Below are positions 35,337 through 48,653 of a stretch of DNA of 64,000 nucleotides, piece by piece. Each line of letters begins with the position of its first letter. The stretch's first letter is position 1. Location: assembly GCF_018873765.1 (NCBI RefSeq), contig NC_057921.1:68437557-68501556 (forward strand), in the 5' to 3' direction. Position numbers and translations under genes: made by a program. The stretch comes from Telopea speciosissima (taxonomy: Eukaryota > Streptophyta > Magnoliopsida > Proteales > Proteaceae). The notes beneath the pieces are model-generated. The model searched no databases and was not told the origin of the DNA. It saw only the letters and a program-made list of their open reading frames with translations.

Positions 35337-35747
35337 TTATTTGCTAAAGATCCTTTGTATTAAGAAAATAATAGAAAAAAGAATTTACACCCAAATAGAG
35401 TACACAGGGAACTAATGACAGCAACAAAAACCAAGATAAAAAAATCCCACCTACGGCAAAGTTATCAGTAGGAAAAGCGATCTGCCCTAAAAAGCTAAAA
35501 ATAAATCCGATAACTGGGTCTTCCTACAACATCAACCTCAAACTCATTAATGATAGAAGGAGGAAAAGCCTAAGAGACAAAAGAAGCATCACTTTTTGTA
35601 GCGGATTTTGATAAATAGTCCGCAATCGGATTTGCCTCTCTGTAGTAATGATAAATTTTTCAATCAATGGAAGTCAAAACAGGTTGAAGAAAAAGCCAAT
35701 CTTGACGCACACACCATGGAACAGAGTTGGAATATGCTGACGTCACA
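35337..35747 (-). mobile_element. 5'-truncated LINE with 16-bp target duplication
   Basis: AGTTTATTATAAGATT at 35321-35336 is repeated exactly at 35748-35763. On the minus strand the body contains YHYYREANPIADYLSKSA, the C-terminal RNase H motif of plant LINE ORF2, with a stop shortly before it. Only the last about 400 bp of the element was copied. Confidence 0.88.
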
Positions 35748-36420
35748 AGTTTATTATAAGATTCTACTACTTATTTATTCATAGTTTACCAAAAAAAAAA
35801 GAAAAAAAACAATATATTGAATCAAGAAGGAACCTGGTCCAGGATCCCTTGAAACTAAATAGGAGTAAAGAACCGACCCTTAGCTAAAGTACATGAGAGA
35901 ACAAACTTGACTATTGTGTGAATACCAAGGTTTGATCGAAAAGGAAGGAGTGAGCTTCTTGTGTTAGGATTTCCCCGAAATGCGACGAGTGTGGGTTTAA
36001 TTAATTATCGGGTCGATCATTGATGGGGATCAAGAAATACAAGGGCTGACGTGGCTGCTACTATTTTATTGAGATGGACCGGCCCGGCCTGGCCCATTGT
36101 GGAAGTGGGTTAGGGTTTTGGGGAGTATTATAAATACAACTGATGAGGGGTCCCTGCAATCACTATTCTCTTTTCTCTTTTCTCCACAAGAAAGGGAGTT
36201 GTGAGAGAGTTTAGAAGGCGGCAGAAGATCCCCATCGCGGATTGCATTCATTCTTTGACAGATCGATGCAGCTATTGGAGGCGATCTTATGTGTTCTTCA
36301 TCAGTACACGTGGGTGCCAGATACACTTGTTTTTCCTATTTATTTTGATTCAATTGTGTTCTAGGGATCTGTATAGGGACGGATTCGGGTTTGAATAAAA
36401 CCCTTGAATGTTCTAACAAG

Positions 36421-36438
36421 TGGCATCAGAGCCGACCA
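36421..36438 (+). other. Primer-binding site of the LTR element
   Basis: TGGCATCAGAGCCGACC lies two bases after the 5' LTR and resembles the initiator-methionine tRNA 3' end complement (TGGTATCAGAGC) used by many plant copia elements. Confidence 0.75.
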
Positions 36439-38321
36439 TACAGACCTAGGATTGATTGATTAAGAACCTGGATCGATTTTTTATGGTGGAAATAGGGATT
36501 TTGGCAGGATTTTAGCGAAACCGCACATTTTCACTGCTGTCAGAATTTTTCACCGACGAAAGTCAAATATTTTTGTATGGGTGTGAAGTGCTCGCCGAGA
36601 CGATCACGGCGGTGGGTGGATCGTCACCGCCGGAGGCCGAACGATCCTGCACGAGCCGCCTGAAGGTGCGCGTGAGATCCACGCGCCGGCAGCCGTTGCA
36701 AAAAAAAAAACCTTCGTAGCGATGCTTATGTCAGCATGACGTCAGCCCTGTTTCTTGCGGGTCACATTTGACCTGCTCAAAGATTCTAGACTAGGTCGAG
36801 GTTGACCCGAACCGATACCCTACCATTGACCCATTTTTCAACCCTGCTTTTGACATGAGTGACCCAGATGGGTGGATCGACGGTCCGGTTCAGGTGAACC
36901 GAGTTTGGTCCGGTTTAGTTGGCTCAAACTGGTTTGGTTCGGGTTTCAAAACAGGAAACAAAAAAAAGGGGGGGGAATAACCAGAAAACTTCAAATGGAC
37001 CTTGTGGGTTTGTTTGGATGAATTTTGAGACGCGGTTTTTTCTGGTGTGTCTATTTTTTCGTGCTCTTCGATTTGATATGCAATTCAGCCTACTTTGTAT
37101 GAACAGATATTGTGGTTTTGATGATTTTTATATTTTCCAATTGTTTTGGGAACAAAATCAACTGTTTTAAAACGTTTTTAATTGTTCCAGAAGCTGTTTT
37201 TCCTGTTTTGGAACACCGTTTTGATTGGATTTTGTTCTGGGATGTCCCATTTTGCTTGAATTTTTCAAAGCCGACGTTTTGGGTATCCAATTCGAATATT
37301 TTGATTGTATTTTTATGGGACCTGTTAATGACGACTATGTCACCTTTGAGTGACGTATGGGCTAGTGGAGCGTCCGATTGGGCTCCGGTTGGTCTTGTTT
37401 CATTCGTAATTACAAGATCTACCCACAGGTACTTGATTTTGGGAAGTTTAATAATCTCAGGGACCTGTTTTAGATGATTATGCTGCTTTGAGCATATTTG
37501 AACTATATTGGGCTGACCATTGTCGCTTTGACGATAAATATGCATGTCACAACACATTATGGACGATCAATGTGTTTACTTCCACATATATTGCTGCATA
37601 TCTGATTGAGAAATTATGAGAGGGTGAAATGGTGATCCACCAAAGTGGCCCATTGAATCCTTTTATGATTCTGTCAAGGCAGCGAAATAGGTGACATTAG
37701 CCCAAAGGCGATGTTACCAAAGTTTGACGAGGTGATATGCATATAGATTGGAATGATAGTGGTCTAAGGGTTCCAGTTGCCCAAAGGTGCTGGGATTTCT
37801 GAAAACTACTGATCTCTTCACGGATTTGGGATGTGTGGGCTAGGGGTTTTCTTACTGCCCAAAGGTGTAGAAAAATTTTCGCAAGTCATCGACATCTCGC
37901 GGTAATTGCAATGCGTTAAATTATTATTGAGGTGCATAACCTAGGGGTTTCTCTATCACCCAAAAGTGGAGGGAGATTTTTGAAAGTTGTTGCTATCTAG
38001 CGGTATTTACGGTACGATAAAGAAGTGTACCTTTGACCCGAAAGGGCAAGAATGCAGTATTGTAAAGAAGTGTTAGTGTTTGATATTTATCATCTTGATT
38101 GTATGCATACATGTACTTGATGTGTTGATGATAAATGTTTAGAACCACTGATTTTATTATGATATGTTGATGCATGTTTAAATGATGAGTGAACACGCGA
38201 TGTGTAAAGAACATGTTAGTTTGTGCGAAATAGAAACCTTTTATATTATAATGATTTGTTTCTATATATTGATGAAAATTATGCTGTTGACGAATAATAC
38301 ATTGTTATGATAGATGAAATA

Positions 38322-38885
38322 ATAAGTGAATAATTATGGTAACTGACGGTTAACTAACGAGCGTAATGGACCATGAACGAATAATCCATCAATAAGATTT
38401 GTAGTGATGAAAGATTAACAATTTGTAACCTATAGGGTATAACAGGCCTTAATCCATTTGATGGAAGCTACTTCGGTGCCATGGATTGAAAATGCATCAA
38501 TAATATGAAAAGATGAAGTCAAACACTGAAATAAAACAATAAATAATGAAAGGAATGGATGAGTGAATTAAAAATAAGTGAATAATTATGGTAACTGACA
38601 GTTAACCAACGAGCATAATGAACAAGATGAAATAATAAGTGAATAATTATGGTAACTGACGGTTAGCCAACGAGCATAATGAACCATGAACGAATAATCC
38701 ATCAATAAGATTTGTAGTGATGAAAGATTAATAATTTGTAACCTATAGGGTATAACAGGCCTTGAGCCATTTGATGGAAGCTACTTCGGTGGCATGGATT
38801 GAAAATGCATCAATAATATGAAAAGATGAAGTCAAACACTGAAATAAAACAATGAATAATAAAAGGAATGGATGAGTGAATTAAA
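38322..38885. repeat. Internal direct duplication within the LTR element
   Basis: A segment of about 250 bp (roughly 38325-38580) recurs at about 38635-38885. It shares TAATTATGGTAACTGACGGT, GAACGAATAATCCATCAA and GCCATTTGATGGAAGCTAC in order. A shorter third piece lies between. It is non-coding. Confidence 0.8.
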
Positions 38886-40201
38886 AATCACGAAGAATAT
38901 GTTAAAGAAATTGATGCACTTAACAAACTACGAGTATACCCTTGAAAGAAATTGATATCTAATTGTGCACAAGAAAGAAAGAAGGAAGAAAGAATCTTGA
39001 GAATGATAACTTGACTGAGAATGAAAGAAGTAATCGGTTCAAATAGTTTGACGGTTTTTTATTACTTTGTACCGAGATGTGTGGTTTGAATATTTTGACT
39101 TTCAAATGTGATTGATTTAGTTTGTTTGATTCTCTTGATCAGTGGGAGTGCTTCTTTACATGATTGTTTTGTTTGTGGATTGAGAGTTCTTCCTATCTCG
39201 TTGATATGCTTGTTGAGTGGGAGGACTTAATACTATATGATTCGTTTCGATTGTGATGCTTCTGTTCGTTGTGATGAATAACATTTGCATGTATGCATAT
39301 GATTGATGTGTTGAGGACCTTTTGGTTCAAGGATGTTCGATTGGCGGCGAGCCAAGTCATTCGGCTATTTCTAGCCACGGATGTTCGATTGGTGATAAAC
39401 CAGGTCGTTCGATTACCAATGAATCATGACGATGTTCAAAGGTAATCCATGAGTCGTACGATGCTCATGAGACGTTCGAGGACCCACAAGGAATGATGAC
39501 AATATTTATGTGATCACAGACGTGGATGACATTCCTTGTACAAATTATCTCAAGGAGGTTCATGTTAGTAAGTAGGTCTTTGTTTGTAGCTGACAGAAAG
39601 AGAAATGCCGTATGTTGAGGTGTATTTTCTGTTGTTGCTCGACATCGATGTATTTGCTGACTGGATCAAGGTTTAGTAGCATTATTGTTGTATTGAGGTC
39701 CCATGGCCACATCTGATAATGATGACTGTATAATTAATCTAGCCCAAGTGGGAGATTGTTAGGATTTCCCCGAAATACGACGAGTGTGAGCTTAATTAAT
39801 TTTTGGGTCGATTATTGATGGGGATCAAGAAATACAAGGGCTGACGTGGCTGCTACTATTTTATTGAGATGGATCGGCCCGGCCTAGCTAGGGTTTTGGG
39901 GAGTATTATAAATACAACTGATGAGGGGTCCCTGCAATCACTATTCTCTTTTCTCTTTTCTCCACAAGAAAGGGAGTTGTGGGAGAGTTTAGGAGGCGGC
40001 AGAAGATCCCCATCGCGGATTGCATTCATTCTTTGACAGATCGATGCAACTATTGGAGGCGATCTTATGTGTTCTTCATCAGCACACGTGGGTGTCAGGT
40101 ACACTTGTTTTCCCTATTTATTTTGATTCAATCGTGTTCTAGGGATCTGTATTGGGACGGATTCGGGTTTGAACAAAACCCTTGAATGTGCTAACATCTT
40201 G

Positions 40202-41158
40202 ATCATCAAAGTTACTATGCTTCGAAAGCATTGATCATATCTAAAAAAATTCACTCAACACTTTATCATTGGCTGCTCGAACCATGATACATAGTGAGGA
40301 ACAATCCATCCCTTATAGCTTTAGCTTGGAGAGCAACAAGTAAAGATAAGATTTCAAGAGCAAGTATGTGACTTAGACTACTAAAACTTCTTCTTTGCAG
40401 TTCCTAATAACAACATTAGTATATTTTTCTTTTTAGGGAAAGAGTATACCACTCGGTCTTGCAGCGCACGCTGCCCTGCGCCCAGATATTGGGGCACGCA
40501 AAATGATTGCTACACCCCTGGTCATTTCCATTTTTCAAGGTGGTGTGGCGATCATTACACATACCCCTGTGCCTGGCGCAGCGACGATGTGCATTGTGCA
40601 ACTAGGTGACATTCTTTCTTCCTTTTTGTAAAAATGACTAGGGCAGCAACACAATTGATCTTTCGGCATGGCATTGTGATTGCTAGGTGGATCAGCTAAC
40701 ATAAAATGGATAAAAGGATTGAAATTCTCATTTCCAGCTCGATCTGGCAACACAAAAGGGATTTGGCTCCTCTACAGTACACCCCCGAGTTGGAGATCGT
40801 CCAGCACGATAGTAGGTGTTGACACATGGCCTAGGTGCTATTTGGATGGCATGGATCGATGAAGCACAGTTGAGAGTGGTGCACATGCGATGGAGAGAAA
40901 GATTGAAATCCTCATTTCCAGCTCGATCCGTGTGGTCCAAAGGGCACCCAGGCTACATGTCAAAGCCTGGTGCCGCGCCGGACCAATAGCCTGATTCTTC
41001 CAAAAGATTCCAATGATTGTTCAAACTCATTTTTGTTTGGGTAGCCCTCTCAAGGATGGTGTGAGGTTCAATTGCTTTACAACTGAAGTTGCTATTATTG
41101 TTTCACCAAAAGAAAAAAACAGTTGCTATTGTTGCAGTTTTTTTACAAATTTACCAAA
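40202..41158. other. Intergenic DNA with a GC-rich MITE-like patch
   Basis: About 40436-40615 is GC-rich (GCAGCGCACGCTGCCC, GCCTGGCGCAGCGACG) with weak inverted ends and resembles 16012-16135. A phrase ATTGAAAT(T/C)CTCATTTCCAG with CTCGATC occurs twice, near 40718 and 40903. No gene is supported. Confidence 0.35.
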
Positions 41159-41163
41159 CAAAG

Positions 41164-41888
41164 TGATGAGGCATAAAACACCCCGCCTGTCAGAGGCGGC
41201 CACGTGGCCGACCAGACCGCTGGCCGGGAACCGATTTGGGCCGAGCAGGAGATTGGGCTGACCCCATCTCCGATAAGTCACCTGACGAGGCCAGACTCGA
41301 GCGAGCTAGCCGGTGGTCGAGGCCGAGCCCCTACAGGTCAGCCATAGACTCCTAGCCGAACTCATGGCCGAGACCAACCTCCCGGGCCGAGCTCCCTTGC
41401 CGACCTCCTCTGCCGACCCTCGGAGCCGACCTCCGAGGCCGAGCCCTCTTCCATTGAGGCTCCCATAGCACCCCACCGAGGATCTCCGGGCCACGTCAAC
41501 ACATCCCGAGAATCATGGGATAGGGATCGAGCCACGATCCCTGCGCATCACGGAATCGCACTCTACATGGACTCTTACCTTAATAAGAGTCCGACCCCGA
41601 AAATAACTCTCCACTCCGCTCTACGTGAGAGAACCTTCCGAAAGAAGGACTCCTACCATACTAGGACTCTGCCAACCGTCTCGTCTCCTCCTCACTCTAT
41701 AAATACCCAGGTATGGAGTACCATTCATCATCTTACTTTGACTAGCAGTTACGCTGTTGCACTGATGATCTAACTTTAGCATCGGAGAGTTCTAGGCCGG
41801 AGCCACACCAGCTCTCTTGTGCTCATCACTTGGTTTTTACAGGCTCATCCATGGGCGAACCAAGCATCGAAGATTTCCACACGCAACA
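41164..41888 (+). mobile_element. Solo LTR S3 (family with TGAT...CA ends)
   Basis: A 725-bp unit flanked by perfect CAAAG (41159-41163 and 41889-41893). It starts TGATGAGGC and ends CACACGCAACA, with a TATA-type CTATAAATACC at about 41697. The first half is GC-rich with GGCCGA words. The copy at 52664-53425 is closely related and inverted. Probably Ty3/gypsy. The IQD gene starts 1.2 kb downstream. Confidence 0.87.
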
Positions 41889-41893
41889 CAAAG

Positions 41894-41952
41894 AAAGCAA
41901 CACAAGAATCTAACTTGATATTGAATATAGCTCTGACACTATATATTATACA

Positions 41953-41994
<42 letters not shown>

Positions 41995-43065
41995 TATGAT
42001 TACGGTTCCTCTCAAGTCACTTGTAAATATATATATTTTGGTAAATGCAAATTTATTCAGAAAAACGCGAGCTATGGATTCCAGCGGTTCTCACGCTCCA
42101 GTACTTTCAAGTGATTGGAGAGATTCCATGAGGTATTACTAATTATATATTATAATTGGAAAAAACTGGATGAGAATCTATCAATGGTTTGACCGATCTA
42201 CCGGGAACTGAAGCCACACGTCCCTACTACCAAAAGGTCCGTGAAAATACAAAGCTAGAAGCGGTCTTCGAGGACAGAACCAAACATCACATTAACGAAT
42301 CCCTCACTCTTTTTCACATCCGATCTTTCTTTCTTTCTTTCTTTCTTTCTTGCCTTCCTTCCTTCCTTCCCAAAACCAAAAACAGCTAAAGAAACTAAGA
42401 AAGGCCCAAAGGCCAAAGCGCTCTCTCTCTCTCTCTCTCTCTCTCTGCTGTTCCCAACACGTGATGCCATGAGAGTTCGTCAGGTTTTTTTTTAAGCGGA
42501 AAGAGATGAACGTACGTACCCCCAAAAGCCATGCGCTATTAAAACTCTTTTTTAGTTCCTCTGTAACCACGACGTGCTACTCCTTCCTTCCTTATTTCCT
42601 TCCTTTCATCACACCCTCTTCTCTGCTTTCAATGTTATTTCTCTCTCTCTCTCTTTCTCGCACTCTCTCTCTCTCTCTCCCACGACTGATGACCCACCAC
42701 ATATGGTGGTGATGAAGTTTATTTACAAAGTTGTTGAGACTGTCTCTGACACCTCCATTAGTGTCTTCCATGCCACAAAAAAACACCTAACTTGGTGCAG
42801 ATACGGAGCTCGTAATATGTTCCTGCACAGATTAACGTTCCACTACCCAACCCCACCCAGTTTCTCTCTCCATATTTTAAAAAAAAAAAAAACAAGTTAG
42901 AAAGGAATCATTTTCTAACAAAAGGCAACAGCAGCAGCAGCAACCACCACCACCACCAGTGCTCCACTACTAACCTAATCCCAACCCAAAGCTCCAGTTT
43001 CGGGAGCTAGCTTCGAACTTGGTGACTCTCCCTTTAAATGCAGCTCAGTTTCCTTCTTTCCTTCC
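41894..43065. other. Upstream region of the IQD gene
   Basis: Simple repeats dominate: (GA)n at 41956-41991, (TTTC)n at about 42327-42351, (CT)n at 42420-42446 and 42641-42681. CT-rich leaders near the start codon are typical of plant 5' UTRs, so part of this is probably IQD promoter and leader. A CTTTAAATG at about 43032 could be a weak TATA element but lies very near the start codon. Confidence 0.45.
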
Positions 43066-45133
43066 ATGGGAAAGAAGGGTGGAACCTCATGGTTGACTGC
43101 AGTGAAAAGGGCTTTCAGGTCTCCTACTAAGGACAACGAGACGAGGAGTAGCAGAAGGAGAGAAGATCATGATCAAGAAGAGGAGGAAAAGGTAGTTCAT
43201 TTCTCCCTAGCTCTGTTGCTTTCTTCTTCCATCTTTTTTCCCCCCTTTTGGGTGTAGTGTGCACATTCGTTTTGTTTGTTTATTTAGCTATTTTAATGTG
43301 AATCACTACAATGTAATAACCGATCTGGTTTTTGTGTAGAAACGAGAGAAACGAAGATGGATTTTCCGAAAACCTTCGAATCATGAACTGGTGACACAAC
43401 AATGCGAATCTAAGCCTGCAGCTACGACCTCAACGACGAATCCTGTTGTGGCTGCTGCAACTACAGCCGCTGAGCAAAGGCATGCCATTGCCGTCGCAGT
43501 GGCAACCGCAGCTGCTGCTGAGGCGGCCGTGGCTACGGCCCAAGCTGCTGTGGAAGTGGTTCGCCTTACCAGGCCTTCAAATTTCGTTAGAGAACACTAC
43601 GCTGCTATTGTCATTCAGACTGCCTTCAGAGGCTATTTGGTAAGAATTTTGGTAATCCGAAAAACAAACACATAAATTTCACAACTGTTTTATCATCATT
43701 CTTCGGATGATTGATGTAGTCAAAGGAGATGATGATTAACTAAATTTTCTGTGGTGGGGAAGGCGAGAAGAGCTCTTCGTGCGCTGAAAGGGCTTGTAAA
43801 GCTCCAAGCTTTAGTGAGAGGGCATAATGTACGAAAGCAAGCCAAGATGACTCTTCGGTGCATGCAAGCTCTGGTCAGAGTGCAGGCTCGGGTGCGGGAT
43901 CAACGCGTGAAGCTTTCCCAGGATGGAAGCAGAAAGTCTGTGTTCAATGACATTAACAGCTTGTGGGAGTCGCGATATCTTCAGGACATTGCAGAGAGAA
44001 AGTCCATGGTAAGTATTCTCATTATATCTAACTATCTCCTCCTGGCTTTAGCATAAGCTTCTTCTAGGTTTAAAATCAAAGGGTTTTTTCCTTTCACAGT
44101 CAAGAGATGGAAGCAGCATTGCAGACGATTGGGACGACCGCCCACATACAGTTGACGAGATTCAAGCCATGTTACAGAGCAGAAAGGAAGCTGCTTTAAA
44201 ACGCGAGAAAGCCCTCGCCTACGCCTTCTCTCAGCAGGTTCACTTCTCTCTCTCTCTCTCTCTGTTTCTTAATCTGTCTGTCTCTGTTATTTATAATATT
44301 TGAGAGCTCACACATGCTAAAAACCTCCATATTCCATATCAAAGATATGGAGATCCGGTAGGAACTCCTCAATCGGGGACGAAGAAGAGCTTGAAGATAG
44401 ACCAAAATGGCTAGACAGGTGGATGGCAACGAAGCAATGGGAGAGCAGGGGAAGAGCTTCGACTGATCAAAGGGAACCCATTAAGACCGTTGAAATCGAT
44501 ACATCTCGCCCATACTCTTATTCAGCCCCTAAGAAACCTGGCACTCATGGTCTTGCATCTCCTCTCCATAGAGCCCACCAACAGTATGTCTCTGTTCACC
44601 AGTCCCCTGTCACTCCTTCTCCGTGCGGAACAAGACCTCTGCAAGTACGCTCGGCCAGCCCTCGCTGCCAAAGAGAAGAGAGAAGCTACCCAACGGCGCA
44701 CACACCAAGCTTAGGATCCAGCTATTACTACAACAGCGCGATGCGTCACCATGGACCCAGTTCAAATATCGGGGCTGGGTCTGGTGCTGCGGCAATGCCG
44801 AACTACATGGCTGCCACAGAATCGGCAAAAGCTCGGGTTAGATCGCAGAGTGCACCGAGGCAGCGGCCATCGACGCCTGAAAGAGAACGAGTGGGCTCAG
44901 CTAAGAAACGTCTCTCCTTTCCGGTTCCCGACACGTACAGTACTGGTGGTGTTGGTGGTTGTGGACGTGTGTACAACTACAGCCACAACTTAAAGAGCCC
45001 AAGCTTTAAGAGCGTTCATGGAGGCCATTTTGGTATGGAGCAACAGTCAAATTTATCTTCTTGTTGCACGGACAGTCTCGGTGGTGAAATATCTCCTTCT
45101 TCGACCAGTGACCTCCGGAGGTGGTTGCGTTAA
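43066..45133 (+). CDS. IQ67-domain (IQD) calmodulin-binding protein
   Basis: Five exons (43066-43191, 43340-43639, 43763-44008, 44100-44237, 44345-45133), all with GT-AG introns, give about 532 residues. The N-terminus [20 protein letters not shown] and the [10 protein letters not shown] block are IQD family hallmarks. The IQ67 region (about residues 127-195) starts with the IQ motif [20 protein letters not shown], split by the intron at the position conserved in IQDs, and continues through [16 protein letters not shown] and [17 protein letters not shown] basic C-terminal part carries the [18 protein letters not shown] motif (DUF4005 region). IQDs bind calmodulin and act as scaffolds on microtubules, at the plasma membrane or in the nucleus, influencing cell shape and organ growth. 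The N-terminus suggests the IQD17/18/19 side of the family, but I would not fix a number. No lesion is seen. Confidence 0.93.
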
Positions 45134-45208
45134 AATGTTTAATGCGTAGGGACTTGGCAGAGCTTCCAAGTTCGACAACGTACATGAACGGTAGTTGACT
45201 GGAGATTT

Positions 45209-45214
45209 AATAAA
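45209..45214 (+). promoter_or_regulatory. Candidate poly(A) signal of the IQD gene
   Basis: AATAAA lies 76 bp after the IQD stop codon, within a T-rich context, as expected for a near-upstream polyadenylation element. Cleavage site unknown. Confidence 0.5.
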
Positions 45215-48200
45215 ATTGGTTTTTGTTTTTCTCTATTTCTTTCTAAGTTAATCGAGTGTTGAAGTCTTGATTGATTGATTGATTGATTGAACAGTATGAA
45301 TGGTGTCACTTTGTTCAAATCCTACGTTCATCTGCAGCGAATCTTATCAACTTTTGAACATTTCAGACCTCTTTGCTGAATCCTGAATTTTAACTTTGAT
45401 TTGGGTTTTTCCCCATCCTCGCAACAACACTTCTGTTGGTACTTGTTACCTCTTTTTTTCTCGATTCTTGATTGATTCAACCATGGATTGATTAATAGGG
45501 ATCCGTCCCAAAAAAGTAAAGGGTAACAGTTCTTTTTTGATGTTTTTGGTTTTTTTTTTTTTTTTTTTTTGTTTTCTTTTTGGGTGGACAGAAAAGGGTA
45601 ATATAGTTCATACAATCATATACATTGAGAAAATATTTAAGCTTTCTTGATCATCGGAAATCCTTGATCAGTTGTGCTTAAGGGAATAGATTAACAGTAG
45701 CAGCGGACATCAACGATCTAATAGCGGTCGGCTATAGAGTAAAAGATGAAATGGCAGTCTCATAAACTTGTAAATGATTCTGAGATTTGCCTCTGCTCTG
45801 AGGACTTGAAGGACTCTAGGTCGGTTAGCAGAGAAGAAGAAACGATGTGGGGCTGGTTCTTGAATGGAGTGGTCTGGAAGCTATAATACATTTCCCGAAT
45901 TTCTTTGTCTTCCATTCCATGCCTTGTTTCATAGGGAACCTCAAAGATAAACTATTCAAACTTCTATATATCCCAGCAAATCTATCTTGAGTCTGACCTC
46001 AAATATAAAACTATTTAAGGAATTGCCCAAAGGGCAAATAACTCTGCAGTCTAACTTTTGAACTTTCCATTATTAAACATGAAAGTGGCATAATGAATTA
46101 CTTGTGCAAATTTATAGCAGAGGAGCTCTTTTATCATTGTAAAGGTTGGGGCAATAGAACCAAAAATTCAACAACCCCATATCCTGTGGAATACTAGTAT
46201 ACTGATTCTTTCTTACAGAGGTTCCATATTATAGGCACAATAAGGTAGCTGATCCAGAGCGGCAGGTATAGCAGCAGCTGAAGAAACAGGGAGCCGCAGT
46301 TACTGACCGTAATATATAGCAGTGATGGATGAGGTAAGCTTCACTGGAAACAATCATAGAGAGCTGGATTGTATTAGCACAACAATGCGCGCGCAGTACT
46401 TTGCGCACAAAGCCAGCTTATTGCCTGTATCATGCACAGAAAATTGTGATTCAACTTTATCAGAAATAAAGTTTCAATGAATGAAACAATTACACCCCAC
46501 AGCACATGTAGTAACAACAGAATGGCTGCAGCTTCCATTCTAAATTCTCATAATATTGAACTGATAACACTAAAATGGCTGTGGGCTTGCAATGAATAAA
46601 GCCATAAAGCTGAAATTAGCTCTTGCTTTTCAGTAAAGTTTTAATACCCTGACGGAGTTCTTTTGCCACACTGTATACCATTTATACGTTTCTTTTCAAT
46701 GAATAAAGATTTTAGTGTTCCCAAAACTTTAAAAAAAGCAAAAGGTGAGACCAAATAAATATTATATTCAGATGCTATTATAGAATGTATCGGCAAGGGT
46801 CTCAAAACACTTAATTCATTGATCCTAAGAACCTAAAAAATTAAAAAAAAATGGAATGTGTAATTGGTGCTCTTTTACGTATCAACTCTTGCCAATTAAA
46901 AATGCAGTTTTGTCTTTCAATTCTCTGGGAGGTTGTAGTTGATTCAACCAGTGCTAGCTGATACAAAGGGGGATAATAATAGTAGATGAAACCCCCATCG
47001 CATATTTTGCGTTTACTAATAAGTCTAAGATGCGAGAACTGGTGGCATCTAGTATGGGATTTTGAGTCTGAAATCTCAATATCAAAGCAACTACAACTAA
47101 GATGTTGGGTACAGTCGATCCCCATTTCCAAACGAGAACTCCGCACACCGGCATATTCTATATGCACGGGATCTGGAGAATGAGTTAAAAGCCCATTGTG
47201 AGATACATTAATCATGCACAACTACACTACAATCAAACATACACTCACATTTTCCAATATTGAAAAACAATTTTAAATATTTTATGTCAATTAGATTAGG
47301 TCATGGACCATTATGGACTAGCTGCCGATGCGCTAGCGCTATCATAATAAATGAGGCACACCCTAAACTTGTTGGTCACCGCCATAATTCCATCAAATCT
47401 TTTCATATACATCCTCGTACCCTTCATCTCCCACTATGTGAGGTACAAATGTACAATACATAAGGTGTTGTACATCTCACTCCTCCTTCCCCACTAAGTG
47501 ATCGAGGAAACAATCTCAAAGTACATCTCATTCCTCCTCCCCTGCTAAGTGAGGTACAGTACATAAGGTGTTTCATCCAACACATAATCTCCTGTTGAAA
47601 GATTTACAACTATGTCCAATATTCATTTATCATATCATATCATTTTTGTCCTGCATACATTTCATTTACTCTTAATTACATTTTCACATGTCTCATGTAA
47701 CAATCATTATGTCATGCTTTGATTATATCATAATAAAATTATATACTTAATGACACATCATTGTCAATAAAAAGTAAGCATACACATAGCAACATAACCA
47801 TGTCATCCATCATCATTCAAGCATGTTCATACATCATAGCATCATAACCATGTCATTCATCATCATCCCCATCACACATAAAAATAAAAGTAGATAACTA
47901 ACAGTTATGAAAATTCCACTCTCCATGATATCTGCATTAATTGGAAGATTCTCATGTTAGAGACTTTCTCTTTTCAGTTGCATTAGCTACATAGGTACAT
48001 CTTTTTATTTTAGTGTTTAATCCTAGTGTTGAAAATAATCTATTAAGAAGTTTTGGCCATTACAATTTTTAATTAGATATGTTAATCATTTTCTCCTTTC
48101 TTTATTTAGTTCTTAAATTTTGATTAAACTTGGCTCTTATTTTTTAATTTTAACAAATCCTAGGTTTCAAATTTGAAATTCCTTTATCTTGTATGATATA

Positions 48201-48638
48201 CATTATTGCAGGTGTATTCTTATACTTAGACGCATACCTAAGTTCTCTATATAGCATTAGTCCTTAGGTTCTTCACAACAACCCCTTATTTAATGTACGT
48301 TTCACTATTAAGATTTATCCATTTTAATGTCTATATACATAGCCCGTTAATTGAATTAGCCTTCTTTCTACTTGATTCATTAAATTTAATTAAATATTAA
48401 GTTCCATCATCTAATTTAACTAACATTAAGTTCTGATACTTAGTTAAATTTATTCTAAGCTCATCCATTAATTCGAAAGCCAAATCCATATTCTCATTAT
48501 CATGTTTACCCATTAAATTTCCTAAGTTTGGATCCCCATGTTCTAATCACAATTTCAGTTCATTAATTAGTTACATACAAATTTCATGCACTACTTTACT
48601 CAATTTAAGAACCTTTATTTCATTTTGTAAGGTTTACG
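45215..48638. other. A/T-rich intergenic region
   Basis: About 3.4 kb without a supportable gene. It has a long T tract near 45549-45570 and direct repeats around GTGAGGTACA and ACATAAGGTGTT at about 47440-47575. Imperfect CATCATAACCATGTCAT repeats occur at about 47790-47870. The 126-codon minus frame at 46841-47221 has no recognisable domain. Confidence 0.4.
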
Positions 48639-48653
48639 TACATATATTCTTAA

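Larger units (their letters stand above)
35962..40196 (+). mobile_element. Non-autonomous LTR retrotransposon (LARD-like)
   Basis: Two LTRs in direct orientation (35962-36418, 457 bp; 39757-40196, 440 bp) begin TGTTAGGATTTCC and end CTAACA. They are flanked by a perfect 5-bp duplication TCTTG (35957-35961 and 40197-40201). TGGCATCAGAGC just after the 5' LTR is a primer-binding site of initiator-Met tRNA type, common in Ty1/copia. A purine tract CAAGTGGGAGA precedes the 3' LTR. The 3.3-kb interior has no recognisable gag, protease, reverse transcriptase or integrase, so the unit depended on proteins from elsewhere. By eye the LTRs differ at about 19 substitutions in about 440 aligned bases (about 4%), placing insertion in the low millions of years under commonly used plant rates. 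Structurally it looks whole for a non-coding element. Confidence 0.92.

Noticed and set aside
37090-37557. 155-codon minus-strand and 121-codon plus-strand open frames in the LTR element interior
   Set aside because: They overlap each other on opposite strands and show no retroelement or host domain, so there is no basis for calling a gene.
35962-41888. One large LTR element spanning 35962 to the solo LTR at 41164
   Set aside because: The LTRs are different families and each has its own flanking duplication.
43446-43643. Alternative frame inside IQD exon 2
   Set aside because: It is a shadow of the alanine-rich IQD coding sequence.
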